From positions 1-9,901 of the forward strand of contig JADHUF010000035.1 in NCBI GenBank assembly GCA_016784625.1: a stretch of 9,901 nt of DNA, written 5' to 3'. This DNA comes from Candidatus Nitrosopumilus sp. GTDB lineage: Archaea > Thermoproteota > Nitrososphaeria > Nitrososphaerales > Nitrosopumilaceae. The translations under genes and the position numbers were made by a program. This document shows positions 1 to 6,544 of the stretch, in pieces (position 1 is the stretch's first letter; the number at the start of each line of letters is the position of its first letter). The notes below the pieces were generated by a model. It ran no database searches. It was not told where the DNA came from and was given only the letters and a program-made list of their open reading frames with translations.

Positions 1-124
1 AGCTGAAGAATTTCTAGATTTCATAAAAGCTGATTTTGGATTATCAAATATGATCAAGTTAGCAACACATCATCCAAAACTTGCAGTAAGACAACTCTTC
101 AAATTAGTAAAAAGGGAAAAATAG
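1..124 (+). CDS. 3' end of an unidentified protein (partial)
   Basis: The first complete codon is at base 2, and the frame runs 40 codons to a TAG at 122-124. The visible C-terminus is amphipathic and basic: it contains FLDFIKADFGLSNMIKLA and then HHPKLAVRQLFKLVKREK. The stop lies 2 nt before the ATG of the methyltransferase at 127, so the two are very probably co-transcribed. The family cannot be named from this fragment. A helix with an HP-L pattern followed by a lysine-rich end resembles the C-termini of FAD-dependent geranylgeranyl reductase-like proteins, but that is only a guess. Codon use and base composition match the neighbours. Confidence 0.65.
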   Translation, partial: AEEFLDFIKADFGLSNMIKLATHHPKLAVRQLFKLVKREK

Positions 125-126
125 TC

Positions 127-756
127 ATGGACGGAGTTAGGAAGACGTTTGATATATGGGCTCAAAATGGCAGAGCCGAATTAATGGAAAAAGAACATGG
201 GGATAATGTCTCAAAAATTTTACAGGTTATACCATTTGATAAACCATTTACATTTCTTGATGTTGGATGTGGTAATGGTTGGGTAGTAAGAAAAATTGCA
301 AAAGAAAGTAATTGTAAAAAATCAGTAGGAATTGATAAAAGCAAAAAGATGATTATTCAAGCTAAAAAGAAAAAAGAAAATATCAAAGAAATGTTCGTTC
401 ATACTGATGTTGAATCTTGGGATTACAAAGGAAAATTTAATTTTATTTTTTCAATGGAGTCACTTTATTATGCAGACTCGATTGAAGTAGCACTTGAAAA
501 AATATACAAGTTATTGAGACCTAATGGAGAATTTTTTTGTGGAACAGACTTTTACACAGATAACAAGGCAACTGTAAGATGGGCAGATATCATGAAAATA
601 CAGATGCATCTTCATTCAAAAAAAGAATGGAAAAAATTGTTTCAAAATACAGGATTTAAAGTGAAAACAAAACATATCAAAGATTTGAAAAATAAAAAGA
701 AATGGAAAAGAGAGTTTGGGACTTTATTGATAACAGGCACAAAACCTGAAAAGTAA
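127..756 (+). CDS. Class I SAM-dependent methyltransferase
   Basis: This 209-aa protein has the Rossmann-type methyltransferase fold. Motif I is FLDVGCGNGWVVRKIA (residues 43-58), the SAM-binding glycine loop. The acidic end of strand beta-2 is in SVGIDKSKKMI (66-76), binding the ribose hydroxyls. Motif III-like VHTDVESW lies at 91-98, motif IV-like FNFIFSMESLYY at 104-115, and the post-motif LLRPNGEFF at 129-137. These are typical of the UbiE/Methyltransf_11 superfamily of small-molecule methyltransferases. The C-terminus (160-209) is very lysine-rich. The substrate is not evident: quinone, tetrapyrrole or lipid methylation are all possible. The ATG at 127 follows the upstream stop by 2 nt, suggesting translational coupling; a G-rich AAGGG lies about 10 nt upstream. 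The protein is predicted cytoplasmic, with no signal peptide or membrane segment. Confidence 0.9.
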   Translation: MDGVRKTFDIWAQNGRAELMEKEHGDNVSKILQVIPFDKPFTFLDVGCGNGWVVRKIAKESNCKKSVGIDKSKKMIIQAKKKKENIKEMFVHTDVESWDYKGKFNFIFSMESLYYADSIEVALEKIYKLLRPNGEFFCGTDFYTDNKATVRWADIMKIQMHLHSKKEWKKLFQNTGFKVKTKHIKDLKNKKKWKREFGTLLITGTKPEK

Positions 757-787
757 AACTCAAATGCAATCAATGAATATAATTTCT

Positions 788-1071
788 ATGTGAGCTGGAG
801 CACGACACACTGCTACGGCAGAGGAAACTCCTTCCTCCATACAGGAAATGTGATCCGGAGATGGATAATCAGAGATGATTGGCAACGGAGCAGAAAAAAA
901 TCCAATATGGCGCACAGTGATGGCAAAACCTGAGGTTTCCATAAAAGGAATGAAAAAAGCCGACCCACATGGAGCAAGGCCAAACAGAACTCAAAGTTCC
1001 TGTACTAAGTTCAGGTAGGCTGCAAAGCGAAATATCGTGAAAACAGAAGAAGGGTTACTCCCAGCACACAT
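788..1071 (+). ncRNA. rnpB: RNase P RNA (archaeal)
   Basis: This is the catalytic RNA that trims 5' leaders from pre-tRNAs. The termini form an 11-bp P1 helix, 788-798 with 1061-1071, interrupted by one A-A mismatch. GAGGAAACUCC at 821-831 is the 5' half of P4 (conserved region I). ACAGAAGAAGGGUUAC at 1043-1058 is the 3' half (region V). GAGCAAGGCCAAACAG at 972-987 matches the conserved region IV block. A short hairpin 810-813/818-821 with a UACG tetraloop fits P3. TCCG 854-857 with CGGA 886-889, enclosing AATCA-GAGA-TGATT (867-880), fits P11/P12 of the specificity domain. The usual G-C pair in P4 next to the bulged U appears as C828-G1054, a compensated change. No convincing TATA box sits 26 nt upstream of P1; transcription may start further up (TTTATTGA at 723-730) with 5' processing. 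A 7-T run follows the 3' end. The 60-codon open frame on the opposite strand here is spurious. Confidence 0.93.
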
Positions 1072-1072
1072 G

Positions 1073-1087
1073 ATTTTTTTAAAAATT
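1073..1087. terminator. Bidirectional T-run/A-run terminator between rnpB and the convergent membrane-protein gene
   Basis: Seven Ts at 1074-1080 follow the RNase P RNA 3' end by 2 nt on the + strand. Five As at 1081-1085 give a U-run on the opposite strand, 2 nt after the stop codon of the convergent gene. Archaeal transcription commonly ends at short U-runs without a hairpin. The position between two converging genes supports a shared terminator. Assignment is from sequence and position only. Confidence 0.6.
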
Positions 1088-2458
1088 CTAACTCATTGAG
1101 CGGACTTGTTCTTTACAAATTTCTGCATTACAACCACAAGTAGCATCACAAAGACATGCACCTTGCATTGCACAATCACATTCTGAACCCATTTCTGCTG
1201 ATGCTGCACATCCACATGCTGCCTCTTGAGTAGTAGAAGTGGTTGGGGGAGGATTTTGTTGTTGAGTTTCCTCATAAACGCTTCGAGTTTGCTGATAATC
1301 AGTATCATCTTTTAGTTGTGCTTCACCCCTATTGGTTTGATAACCACCAGATGATGCACTTGTTTCATATCCTTGAAGTCTATTAGGATCAATTCCTTGT
1401 TGACCTTGTTTTTCATTTTTTAGTGATCGACTACTAAAGATAAAGAAACCAATTCCTGCAACAGCTGCAAGTCCGGCCATACCATAAACTATCATAATTG
1501 GGAATCCACCAGTTGAAGTTGTTGCATATCCCTCAGGAGGAGTTGGAGTGACACCAGCAATTTCAAGTCCATCTAATACATCCAATGCACCAAAACCAAC
1601 AGTAGCTAAGTTACCTTGATCAGATGATTGTACACTTCTAACAACATATTTTTGATCAGAGATTATTTCTGCTTCAAAGACTCTTTCAACTTGCCTACCT
1701 TCCCTAATACTACTTTCACCCATAGTCCAACTAGATACTACAAATCCAGAAATTTCATCATCTAATCCAAATGTTCCAGCATCAACATTGATTCCTGTTG
1801 GATCAAACAAAAAGTGCCAATTTGTTAATGGTTGTTCCAAGATAAAGTCTGCATTAATGAGATTCATACTGAGTACTTCTTCTGCTTCAGTTCCAGCAAA
1901 GAATGTATAAACTTCAGGTTCTTGATCTCTAAGTAAATTTATTGGAATATTAATTTCTACATCATCAATTACAATCTCACCATCAACAGATAGTCCTCTC
2001 CAACCCATATCAACTAAAGATCTTTGAGAATCTTTTGTAATTACATAATCAGTTAATGTTCCTTCTAGAATTACTCTATAATCAACAGATGTATTGATGT
2101 TTCTTGCTTTGAGATGAAAATCATAAGATACATTCAAGTCTGAAATTTTTGCATGACTTCCATCACTACTAATTCTTTGATTTAGTTTATCCATTAGTTC
2201 TTGAACTCCAGGATTTGAAGAATTAGCATCACCAGATACAGTCCATTCTTTTCCAACTAATTCATCAAATAGATTTCCACCGTTTGGATATTCAATAAAA
2301 ATAGTTTTTTGATAATTCATAGAAAATGGAGATGATTCATTATTAGGGTTAATTCTAGCATCTAATTGGGCAGCCCAAGCAGTAGTACTAGTACCAACAA
2401 TAATTAGACCTGCGAGTAAAACTGTCAAAATCATAGCCCTAGACACGAAAAAAAGCAT
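1088..2458 (-). CDS. Secreted, single-pass membrane protein with a nine-cysteine CxC-rich C-terminal tail; function unknown
   Basis: This 456-aa protein is not one whose function I recognise. Residues 1-29 form a signal peptide ending TTAWAA. Residues 30-303 are a beta-rich, acidic extracellular region with repeated strand-like segments (for example LSVDGEIVIDDVEINIPI at 156-173). A Thr/Pro linker lies at about 304-318. A membrane segment spans about 319-342 (FPIMIVYGMAGLAAVAGIGF onward) and is followed by SSRSLKNEK, which fits an outside-N, inside-C topology. A Gln/Ser/Thr/Pro-rich spacer runs over 345-412. The last 42 residues hold all nine cysteines: C415, 417, 427, 429, 435, 437, 441, 443 and 448, mostly as CxC pairs, suggesting metal binding. 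Start choice is uncertain: M1 at 2458, or M9 at 2434, which still leaves a good signal peptide. A TTTATTA element at about 2470-2476 (minus strand) would fit the M9 start better. Confidence 0.88.
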   Translation of the reverse strand: MLFFVSRAMILTVLLAGLIIVGTSTTAWAAQLDARINPNNESSPFSMNYQKTIFIEYPNGGNLFDELVGKEWTVSGDANSSNPGVQELMDKLNQRISSDGSHAKISDLNVSYDFHLKARNINTSVDYRVILEGTLTDYVITKDSQRSLVDMGWRGLSVDGEIVIDDVEINIPINLLRDQEPEVYTFFAGTEAEEVLSMNLINADFILEQPLTNWHFLFDPTGINVDAGTFGLDDEISGFVVSSWTMGESSIREGRQVERVFEAEIISDQKYVVRSVQSSDQGNLATVGFGALDVLDGLEIAGVTPTPPEGYATTSTGGFPIMIVYGMAGLAAVAGIGFFIFSSRSLKNEKQGQQGIDPNRLQGYETSASSGGYQTNRGEAQLKDDTDYQQTRSVYEETQQQNPPPTTSTTQEAACGCAASAEMGSECDCAMQGACLCDATCGCNAEICKEQVRSMS

Positions 2459-2559
2459 GGGTACTAAAGTAATAAACTTATCCGAATAATAGATCGCTAT
2501 TTTTTGAAAAAGTAATATTGAGTAACGCAGGTAGACTATACAGTTTTAGGAGAAATGGT
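2459..2559. promoter_or_regulatory. Divergent promoter region between the CxC-tail membrane protein and cofD
   Basis: About 100 bp separate the two divergent genes. Toward cofD, TAATATTG (2513-2520) is a weak TATA-like element that would place transcription start near 2543. On the minus strand, TTTATTA (within 2469-2479) is a candidate TATA element for the membrane-protein gene. A small inverted repeat, AATAG-ATCG-CTATT (2488-2501), sits between them; it is short enough to be chance. No known operator is recognised. Confidence 0.35.
2549..2553 (+). promoter_or_regulatory. Shine-Dalgarno site that fixes the cofD start
   Basis: GGAGA at 2549-2553 lies 6 nt before the ATG at 2560. It supports that ATG as the start rather than the in-frame TTG at 2518, which would add 14 residues of non-family sequence. 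Many genes in this window have no such site, so its presence is informative. Confidence 0.65.
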
Positions 2560-3480
2560 ATGATTACAGTTTTAGCAGGAGGGACAGGTTCAGTTAAGCT
2601 AGTCAGAGGACTGGTTTCTCAAGAATCAAAAGTTAACGTAATTAGTAATGTTGGAGACAATTATTGGCTTTATGGGCTGTATATCTGTCCAGATATCGAT
2701 ACTATTGTTTATGGCTTAGCAGATTTACTTGACCAAGAAAAAGGTTGGGGAGTTAAAAAGGACACATTCAACTTTTTACGTCAAATGGAAGTTTTTGGAG
2801 AACCAACTTGGTTTAGAATAGGAGATAGAGATGCTGCAACACATCTGATTAGAACAAACATGTTAAAGAACGGAAAGAATCTAAGCGACATTACAAAATG
2901 GATGTGTGAGAAATTTGCAGTTGCTGCAAATATCATACCAGTTACAGATAACACTATTGAGACAAGAATAACTACAGAAAAAGGAGATTTACATCTACAA
3001 GAATACTGGGTAAAACATAGAGGAAAAGATAAGGTTGAAGGAATTCAATATATTGGTGCAGATAAAGCTCGTCCAAATCCAGAAGCTGTAAATGCAATAC
3101 ATGATGCAGAGATGGTTATTTTAGCTCCAGGAAATCCATTAACATCAATTGGTCCAATGCTTCAGATTAAAGGAATCAGAAAAGAATTATCAAAAATAAA
3201 GAAAAAGGTAGTAGCAGTTAGTCCATTAATAGGAGATAATGCAATTAGTGGACCTACAGCAAAATATATGCAAGCTGCAGGAATAGAATCAAATGCATAT
3301 GGATTAGCAAAGATGTATTCAGATGTTTGTTCTAATATTATTGTAGATACTAAAGATAGGATGCTTGTAAAGAAAATTGAAAGTTTGGATATGAAAGTGT
3401 TTGAAACAAAAATTACTATGAAAAACAAATTAGCTGAAGACGCATTAGCAAATTTCATTTTAAAGCAAGTTCACGTGTAA
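2560..3480 (+). CDS. cofD: CofD, 2-phospho-L-lactate transferase (F420 biosynthesis)
   Basis: CofD transfers the phospholactyl (or phosphoenolpyruvyl) group from the GMP-activated donor made by CofC to the deazaflavin Fo, giving F420-0 or its dehydro form. The 306-aa length is typical. The N-terminal strand and glycine loop ITVLAGGTGSVKLVRGL (residues 2-18) is the family signature. Further hallmarks are NVGDNYWLYGLYICPDIDT (about 30-48), the APGNPLTSIGP loop, and SPLIGDNAISGPTAKYM. I chose the ATG at 2560 because the family motif starts there and GGAGA lies 6 nt upstream; the in-frame TTG at 2518 would prepend 14 residues. The stop is 1 nt from the cofC start, so the two genes form an operon in pathway order. 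The protein is cytoplasmic. Confidence 0.95.
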   Translation: MITVLAGGTGSVKLVRGLVSQESKVNVISNVGDNYWLYGLYICPDIDTIVYGLADLLDQEKGWGVKKDTFNFLRQMEVFGEPTWFRIGDRDAATHLIRTNMLKNGKNLSDITKWMCEKFAVAANIIPVTDNTIETRITTEKGDLHLQEYWVKHRGKDKVEGIQYIGADKARPNPEAVNAIHDAEMVILAPGNPLTSIGPMLQIKGIRKELSKIKKKVVAVSPLIGDNAISGPTAKYMQAAGIESNAYGLAKMYSDVCSNIIVDTKDRMLVKKIESLDMKVFETKITMKNKLAEDALANFILKQVHV

Positions 3481-3481
3481 C

Positions 3482-4126
3482 TTGAAAATAGCTGCAATAA
3501 TTCCCGTAAAGACTTTCTCTAATGCAAAGACTCGTTTAGATTTATCTTCACATCAAATAGAAAACTTGTGTAAAATTATGTTAGAAGAAATTTTACATAC
3601 AGTATCAATATCACCGCAAATTGAAAAAATAATCATAATAACAAAAGAAGAGAAAGCAATTGAAATTGGAAAAAAATTCAATGCAGTTATAATAATTGAT
3701 GAAAAAGAAGAAAGTGTCAATAGCGCAGTTGCACTTGCAGACAAGTATCTTTTAGAAAATGGTTTTGATGCCTCAATTGTATTTCCTCAGGATATTCCAT
3801 ATATCAAAACTCAAGATATTGATTTTATGTTAAATTATCAAGCCCCACCAAATTTTGCAATAATTGTGCCATCAAGAAGATTTGATGGTACTAACGCACT
3901 AGTCAGAATGCCTGTAGATCTTATGGAGACCCATTATGATGAAGATAGTTACAAAATCCATATGAATACTGCCAAAGAACACACACTAAATGTTGCAATG
4001 GTATTTATAAAAAGAATCATGTGGGATGTAGATAATATTGAAGATTTAGAATTTCTACTAGAACAAAATGAAAAGCCACAGATAGCAGAAAAAATTAGAA
4101 CAATTTTAGAAACAAACCAAAAATAA
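3482..4126 (+). CDS. cofC: CofC, phospholactate (or PEP) guanylyltransferase (F420 biosynthesis)
   Basis: CofC uses GTP to activate 2-phospho-L-lactate or phosphoenolpyruvate, forming the unstable diphosphoguanosine donor used by CofD. The 214-aa size is normal for the family. It has a nucleotidyltransferase (GT-A-like) fold: MKIAAIIPVKTFSNAKTRL at 1-19 (nucleotide loop, with K10 and K16/R18), metal-binding FPQDIPYI at 101-108 (D104), SRRFDGTNAL at 131-140, and the C-terminal WDVDNIEDLEFLL at 181-193. The start codon is TTG at 3482, supported because the conserved N-terminal strand begins immediately and no ATG is near. Only one base separates it from the cofD stop. The tight cofD-cofC pair suggests coupled translation and perhaps direct hand-over of the labile intermediate (an inference). 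Confidence 0.94.
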   Translation: MKIAAIIPVKTFSNAKTRLDLSSHQIENLCKIMLEEILHTVSISPQIEKIIIITKEEKAIEIGKKFNAVIIIDEKEESVNSAVALADKYLLENGFDASIVFPQDIPYIKTQDIDFMLNYQAPPNFAIIVPSRRFDGTNALVRMPVDLMETHYDEDSYKIHMNTAKEHTLNVAMVFIKRIMWDVDNIEDLEFLLEQNEKPQIAEKIRTILETNQK

Positions 4127-4177
4127 TCCATAAAAAAATAACAAAATGAGTATTTTACGTATCAAATGATCAACAGA

Positions 4178-4185
4178 CTTATAAG
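4178..4185 (+). promoter_or_regulatory. TATA-like box for tfb
   Basis: CTTATAAG lies about 57 nt before the TFB start codon. With the usual archaeal spacing of about 26 nt, transcription would begin near 4207, leaving a leader of roughly 30 nt. The element is a perfect 8-bp palindrome. The 112-bp gap between cofC and tfb (4127-4238) shows nothing else I can support, and no clear T-run terminator for cofC. Confidence 0.45.
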
Positions 4186-4238
4186 TAATGAATTAGAAAA
4201 TGTTAAATATTATCATAAAAGGTTTTGTGGAATAAAAA

Positions 4239-5147
4239 ATGGTGAAAACAGTAAATCCGAAAGACAAATGCCCCAGATGTGGAAAGGGGACAGTAGTTAC
4301 AGATGCCAATACTGGTGAGAATTTTTGTGGAAAATGTGGATTTGTAATTACTGACAAAGTAGAAGAATCAGGACCTGAATGGAGATCATTTTCAAATGAG
4401 GGTGAAAATAAAAGTAGAGCAGGAGTTCCAACTTCGCTTGCCATGCACGATATGGGATTAGCAACAGTCATCAATCCTCAAAATAGAGATGCAACTGGAA
4501 AACCGCTCACAGCAGCTATGAAAAGTACAATTGAAAGACTTAGAACTTGGGATAGTAGAAGTCAAGTTCATGAACCAGTAGACAGAAACTTTAGACAAGC
4601 ATTTAGTGAATTAGACAGACTAAAAGACAAACTGGCAGTAGGAGATTCAGTTATTGAAAAAGCAGCATACATTTACAGAAAAGCACTTGAGAAAGGACTT
4701 GTTAGAGGTCGTTCCATTTCAGCATTAATAGCATCAGCATTATATGCAGCATGTAGGGATACAGAAACTCCTAGAACATTAAAAGATATTGGACAAGCAA
4801 GTAACATTAAACGAAAAGATATTGCCAGATGTTATCGTCTATTATTAAGAGAATTAAACTTAAGGATGCCAGTAGTTGATCCAGTCAAATGTATTTCAAG
4901 AATTGCTAGTAAAGCTGGATTATCTGAAAAAACAAAAAGAAAAGCAACAAAAATTTTACAGACTGCAGAAGAACTCAAAATTTCTGCAGGAAAAGATCCA
5001 ATGGGATTAGCAGCTGCTGCACTGTATGTTGCATGTGTAACAAATGGAGAAAATAAAACACAACGAGACGTAGCAGAAGCAGCAGGAGTAACAGAAGTTA
5101 CAATCAGAAATAGATACAAAGGCTTGAAAGTAGCATTAAATCTCTAG
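4239..5147 (+). CDS. tfb: Transcription initiation factor B (TFB/TFIIB)
   Basis: TFB binds the TBP-TATA complex and the BRE element and recruits archaeal RNA polymerase. The 302-aa protein is full length. It has an N-terminal zinc ribbon with C11, C14, C30 and C33 (CPRCGKG and FCGKCGF). Next comes the B-reader/linker region with PEWRSF (46-51) and the SLAMHDMGLATVI segment (66-78). Two cyclin-like repeats follow at about 118-205 and 212-300, with the typical SALIASALYAACRD (160-173) and LAAAALYVAC (257-266) helices. The C-terminal repeat ends in a helix-turn-helix, DVAEAAGVTEVTIRNRYKGL (277-296), for BRE recognition. Thaumarchaea often encode several TFBs, so this may be one of a set. Its last 12 nt overlap the convergent protease gene. 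A six-T run begins 10 nt after its stop. Confidence 0.97.
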   Translation: MVKTVNPKDKCPRCGKGTVVTDANTGENFCGKCGFVITDKVEESGPEWRSFSNEGENKSRAGVPTSLAMHDMGLATVINPQNRDATGKPLTAAMKSTIERLRTWDSRSQVHEPVDRNFRQAFSELDRLKDKLAVGDSVIEKAAYIYRKALEKGLVRGRSISALIASALYAACRDTETPRTLKDIGQASNIKRKDIARCYRLLLRELNLRMPVVDPVKCISRIASKAGLSEKTKRKATKILQTAEELKISAGKDPMGLAAAALYVACVTNGENKTQRDVAEAAGVTEVTIRNRYKGLKVALNL

Positions 5148-6125
5148 ATCAGATACTTTTTTAGAATAATATCTACTTACGATTAACATAGAAATGGATA
5201 ATGCACCTGTAATGAAGAATAATAGTTCTAGGGATGACATCAATGAATGAGAAAATGCATCTTCAATTGAAATAAAATTTAATTGTGAAATAAAATTTGC
5301 ATATGAAAATACAAAATAATTTGTAGTCCAATGTATCAAAAGAGAAACAATAAAACCATATCTAAGATATACCCATCCTAAAATAACACCACTTGCAGTA
5401 GCTTGAGCAAATTTGCCTTCACTCCAAGGTTCACCTAAAGCAATATGTGCAAATCCAAAAATAATTCCAACAAAAACAATCAAAGAAAATGCTTTTTTTG
5501 AATCATGAATGTTTAGAATGCTTGGATTCCACAAACATTTGATAAAATATGTCACCGAAGATTTATGAGAATAAATTACAAATAACGGAATTCCAATTAA
5601 GATTAAACGAAATCCAAATTCTTCTATCAAAGGTGCAAGACTAACATAAAAAAATTGAGTAAGACCATTATCAACAATAGGAGGGAGAGTGGTAATGCCA
5701 AATTCCTCTTGAACAAAATTAATCAATATTGAGACCAAAATCAAAATAGAGACCCATTTTGTTATGCCAACCATATAGTTTGATTTGACATCATATTTTC
5801 CAAAAGAAATTATTGATGAAAGTGATTTAAAAAAACTATATTTTGGACCTGATGTTGCAATCACAAAAAGTATAGCATAAAAAGTCCACAATATAACAAA
5901 TACATCACCAATGCTAACATCAATTGGAGTTTGATACAATTCTGTCCCATCAAAAAGTTCTAAATGTGTAAGAGGATATTCATAATTTATGTCACCACCA
6001 ATTTCACTTTCAAAAACAACAAAAATGCCTATTGGAAATGAAACAAGTAGTAGCCCAAAAATCACAGAGGATAGTGCAGTGAAAGGAATTCCAAGTGATT
6101 GTAGAATTTTATTTGAATTTTGCAA
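5136..6125 (-). CDS. CPBP-family (CAAX protease/bacteriocin-processing type) intramembrane metalloprotease
   Basis: This 329-aa polytopic membrane protein carries the three signature motifs of CPBP (Abi) glutamic/metallo-type intramembrane proteases. They are EEFGFR (E168, E169, R173), FGFAH (F223, H227) and HWTTN (H265, N269). Membrane segments are visible at about 18-38, 72-92, 122-138, 158-186, 212-230, 241-270 and 299-317. An extracytoplasmic loop (40-68) follows the first segment. The substrate is unknown; relatives process prenylated proteins or peptides. The start is a TTG at 6125, 6 nt after the aIF1 stop, because no ATG occurs until about codon 118. It is probably co-transcribed with aIF1. 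The 3' end overlaps tfb by 12 nt. The function in archaea is largely uncharacterised. Confidence 0.9.
   Translation of the reverse strand: MQNSNKILQSLGIPFTALSSVIFGLLLVSFPIGIFVVFESEIGGDINYEYPLTHLELFDGTELYQTPIDVSIGDVFVILWTFYAILFVIATSGPKYSFFKSLSSIISFGKYDVKSNYMVGITKWVSILILVSILINFVQEEFGITTLPPIVDNGLTQFFYVSLAPLIEEFGFRLILIGIPLFVIYSHKSSVTYFIKCLWNPSILNIHDSKKAFSLIVFVGIIFGFAHIALGEPWSEGKFAQATASGVILGWVYLRYGFIVSLLIHWTTNYFVFSYANFISQLNFISIEDAFSHSLMSSLELLFFITGALSISMLIVSRYYSKKVSDLEI
5157..5162 (+). terminator. T-run terminator of tfb, inside the convergent gene
   Basis: Six Ts at 5157-5162 begin 10 nt after the tfb stop codon. They lie within the 3' coding part of the convergent CPBP protease gene, where they encode the Lys-Lys pair near its C-terminus. 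A U-run of this length is enough for archaeal termination, but the assignment rests on position only. Confidence 0.4.
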
Positions 6126-6131
6126 TTTGTT

Positions 6132-6440
6132 CTAATGTAGTTCTATACTATCTTCAGGAAATCCCAATCCAACCAAAGTATCTTTGATGGTATCCCTATG
6201 ATCACCTTGTAAAAAGATGTAACCTTCTTTTGCAGTTCCTCCACAAGCATATTTATTTTTGAGATCTTTAGCAACAGATTCTAAATTGTTTAGTTTAGGG
6301 TCTAATCCTTCAATCATGGTACCCTTTTTTTTAAATCGTCTAGTTTCTAATCGAATTATAATTTTAGTACTGTCTTTGGCAAGTTCACCACAAGCACACA
6401 AATCTTCTGGAAGACCACATATATTACAAATTACTGCCAT
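6132..6440 (-). CDS. Translation initiation factor aIF1 (SUI1/eIF1 family)
   Basis: aIF1 binds the small ribosomal subunit near the P site and helps with start-codon selection. The 102-aa length fits the archaeal family. An N-terminal zinc-finger-like knuckle has C5, C8, C15 and C17 (CNICGLPEDLCAC). The SUI1 domain contains the basic loop RRFKKKGTMIEGLD (34-47) and the signature YACGGTAKEGYIFLQGDHR (64-82), followed by a terminal helix and GLGFPEDSIEL. The ATG at 6440 is the only reasonable start. Upstream on the minus strand, CTTAATAG (6469-6476) and GTATAA (about 6461-6466) are candidate TATA elements, implying a very short leader. The CPBP protease follows 6 nt downstream. UPF0148 is divergently transcribed from the same 104-bp region. 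Confidence 0.95.
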   Translation of the reverse strand: MAVICNICGLPEDLCACGELAKDSTKIIIRLETRRFKKKGTMIEGLDPKLNNLESVAKDLKNKYACGGTAKEGYIFLQGDHRDTIKDTLVGLGFPEDSIELH

Positions 6441-6544
6441 TCGTTCGAAATAAATTCAATTATACGCACTATTAAGCCTTGTTTGGATACTAATCAAAAA
6501 TTAAAAATAATCGGATTTTTTAGATAGAAAATTAATGAGAACAT
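6441..6544. promoter_or_regulatory. Divergent promoter region between aIF1 and the UPF0148 gene
   Basis: This 104-bp AT-rich spacer separates two divergent housekeeping genes. On the + strand, TTAAAAAT (6501-6508) is a TATA-like element that would put transcription start near 6531, with GAGA close to the ATG at 6545. On the minus strand, CTTAATAG (6469-6476) would give a leader of only a few bases for aIF1. No operator or riboswitch is seen. A GTTCGAA at 6443-6449 resembles a tRNA T-loop, but no tRNA is present. Confidence 0.35.

Noticed and set aside
760..942. Open frame of about 60 codons on the minus strand
   Set aside because: It lies antisense to the RNase P RNA, whose conserved blocks and P1/P4 pairings explain the sequence; the peptide shows no family features.
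1093..1308. Alternative minus-strand frame within the Cys-rich tail region
   Set aside because: The main frame has a signal peptide, a membrane helix and regularly spaced CxC pairs; the alternative frame lacks recognisable features.
2488..2501. Inverted repeat AATAG-ATCG-CTATT as an operator
   Set aside because: Five-bp AT-rich arms are expected by chance in this composition; no second copy was seen elsewhere.
2518..2559. In-frame TTG giving a 320-aa CofD
   Set aside because: The extra 14 residues are not part of the family; the ATG at 2560 has GGAGA 6 nt upstream and starts right at the conserved N-terminal strand.
6443..6449. GTTCGAA resembling a tRNA T-loop
   Set aside because: No acceptor, D-arm or anticodon stem can be built around it on either strand.
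6259..6453. Open frame of about 64 codons on the + strand
   Set aside because: It is antisense to aIF1, whose SUI1 signature is unambiguous.
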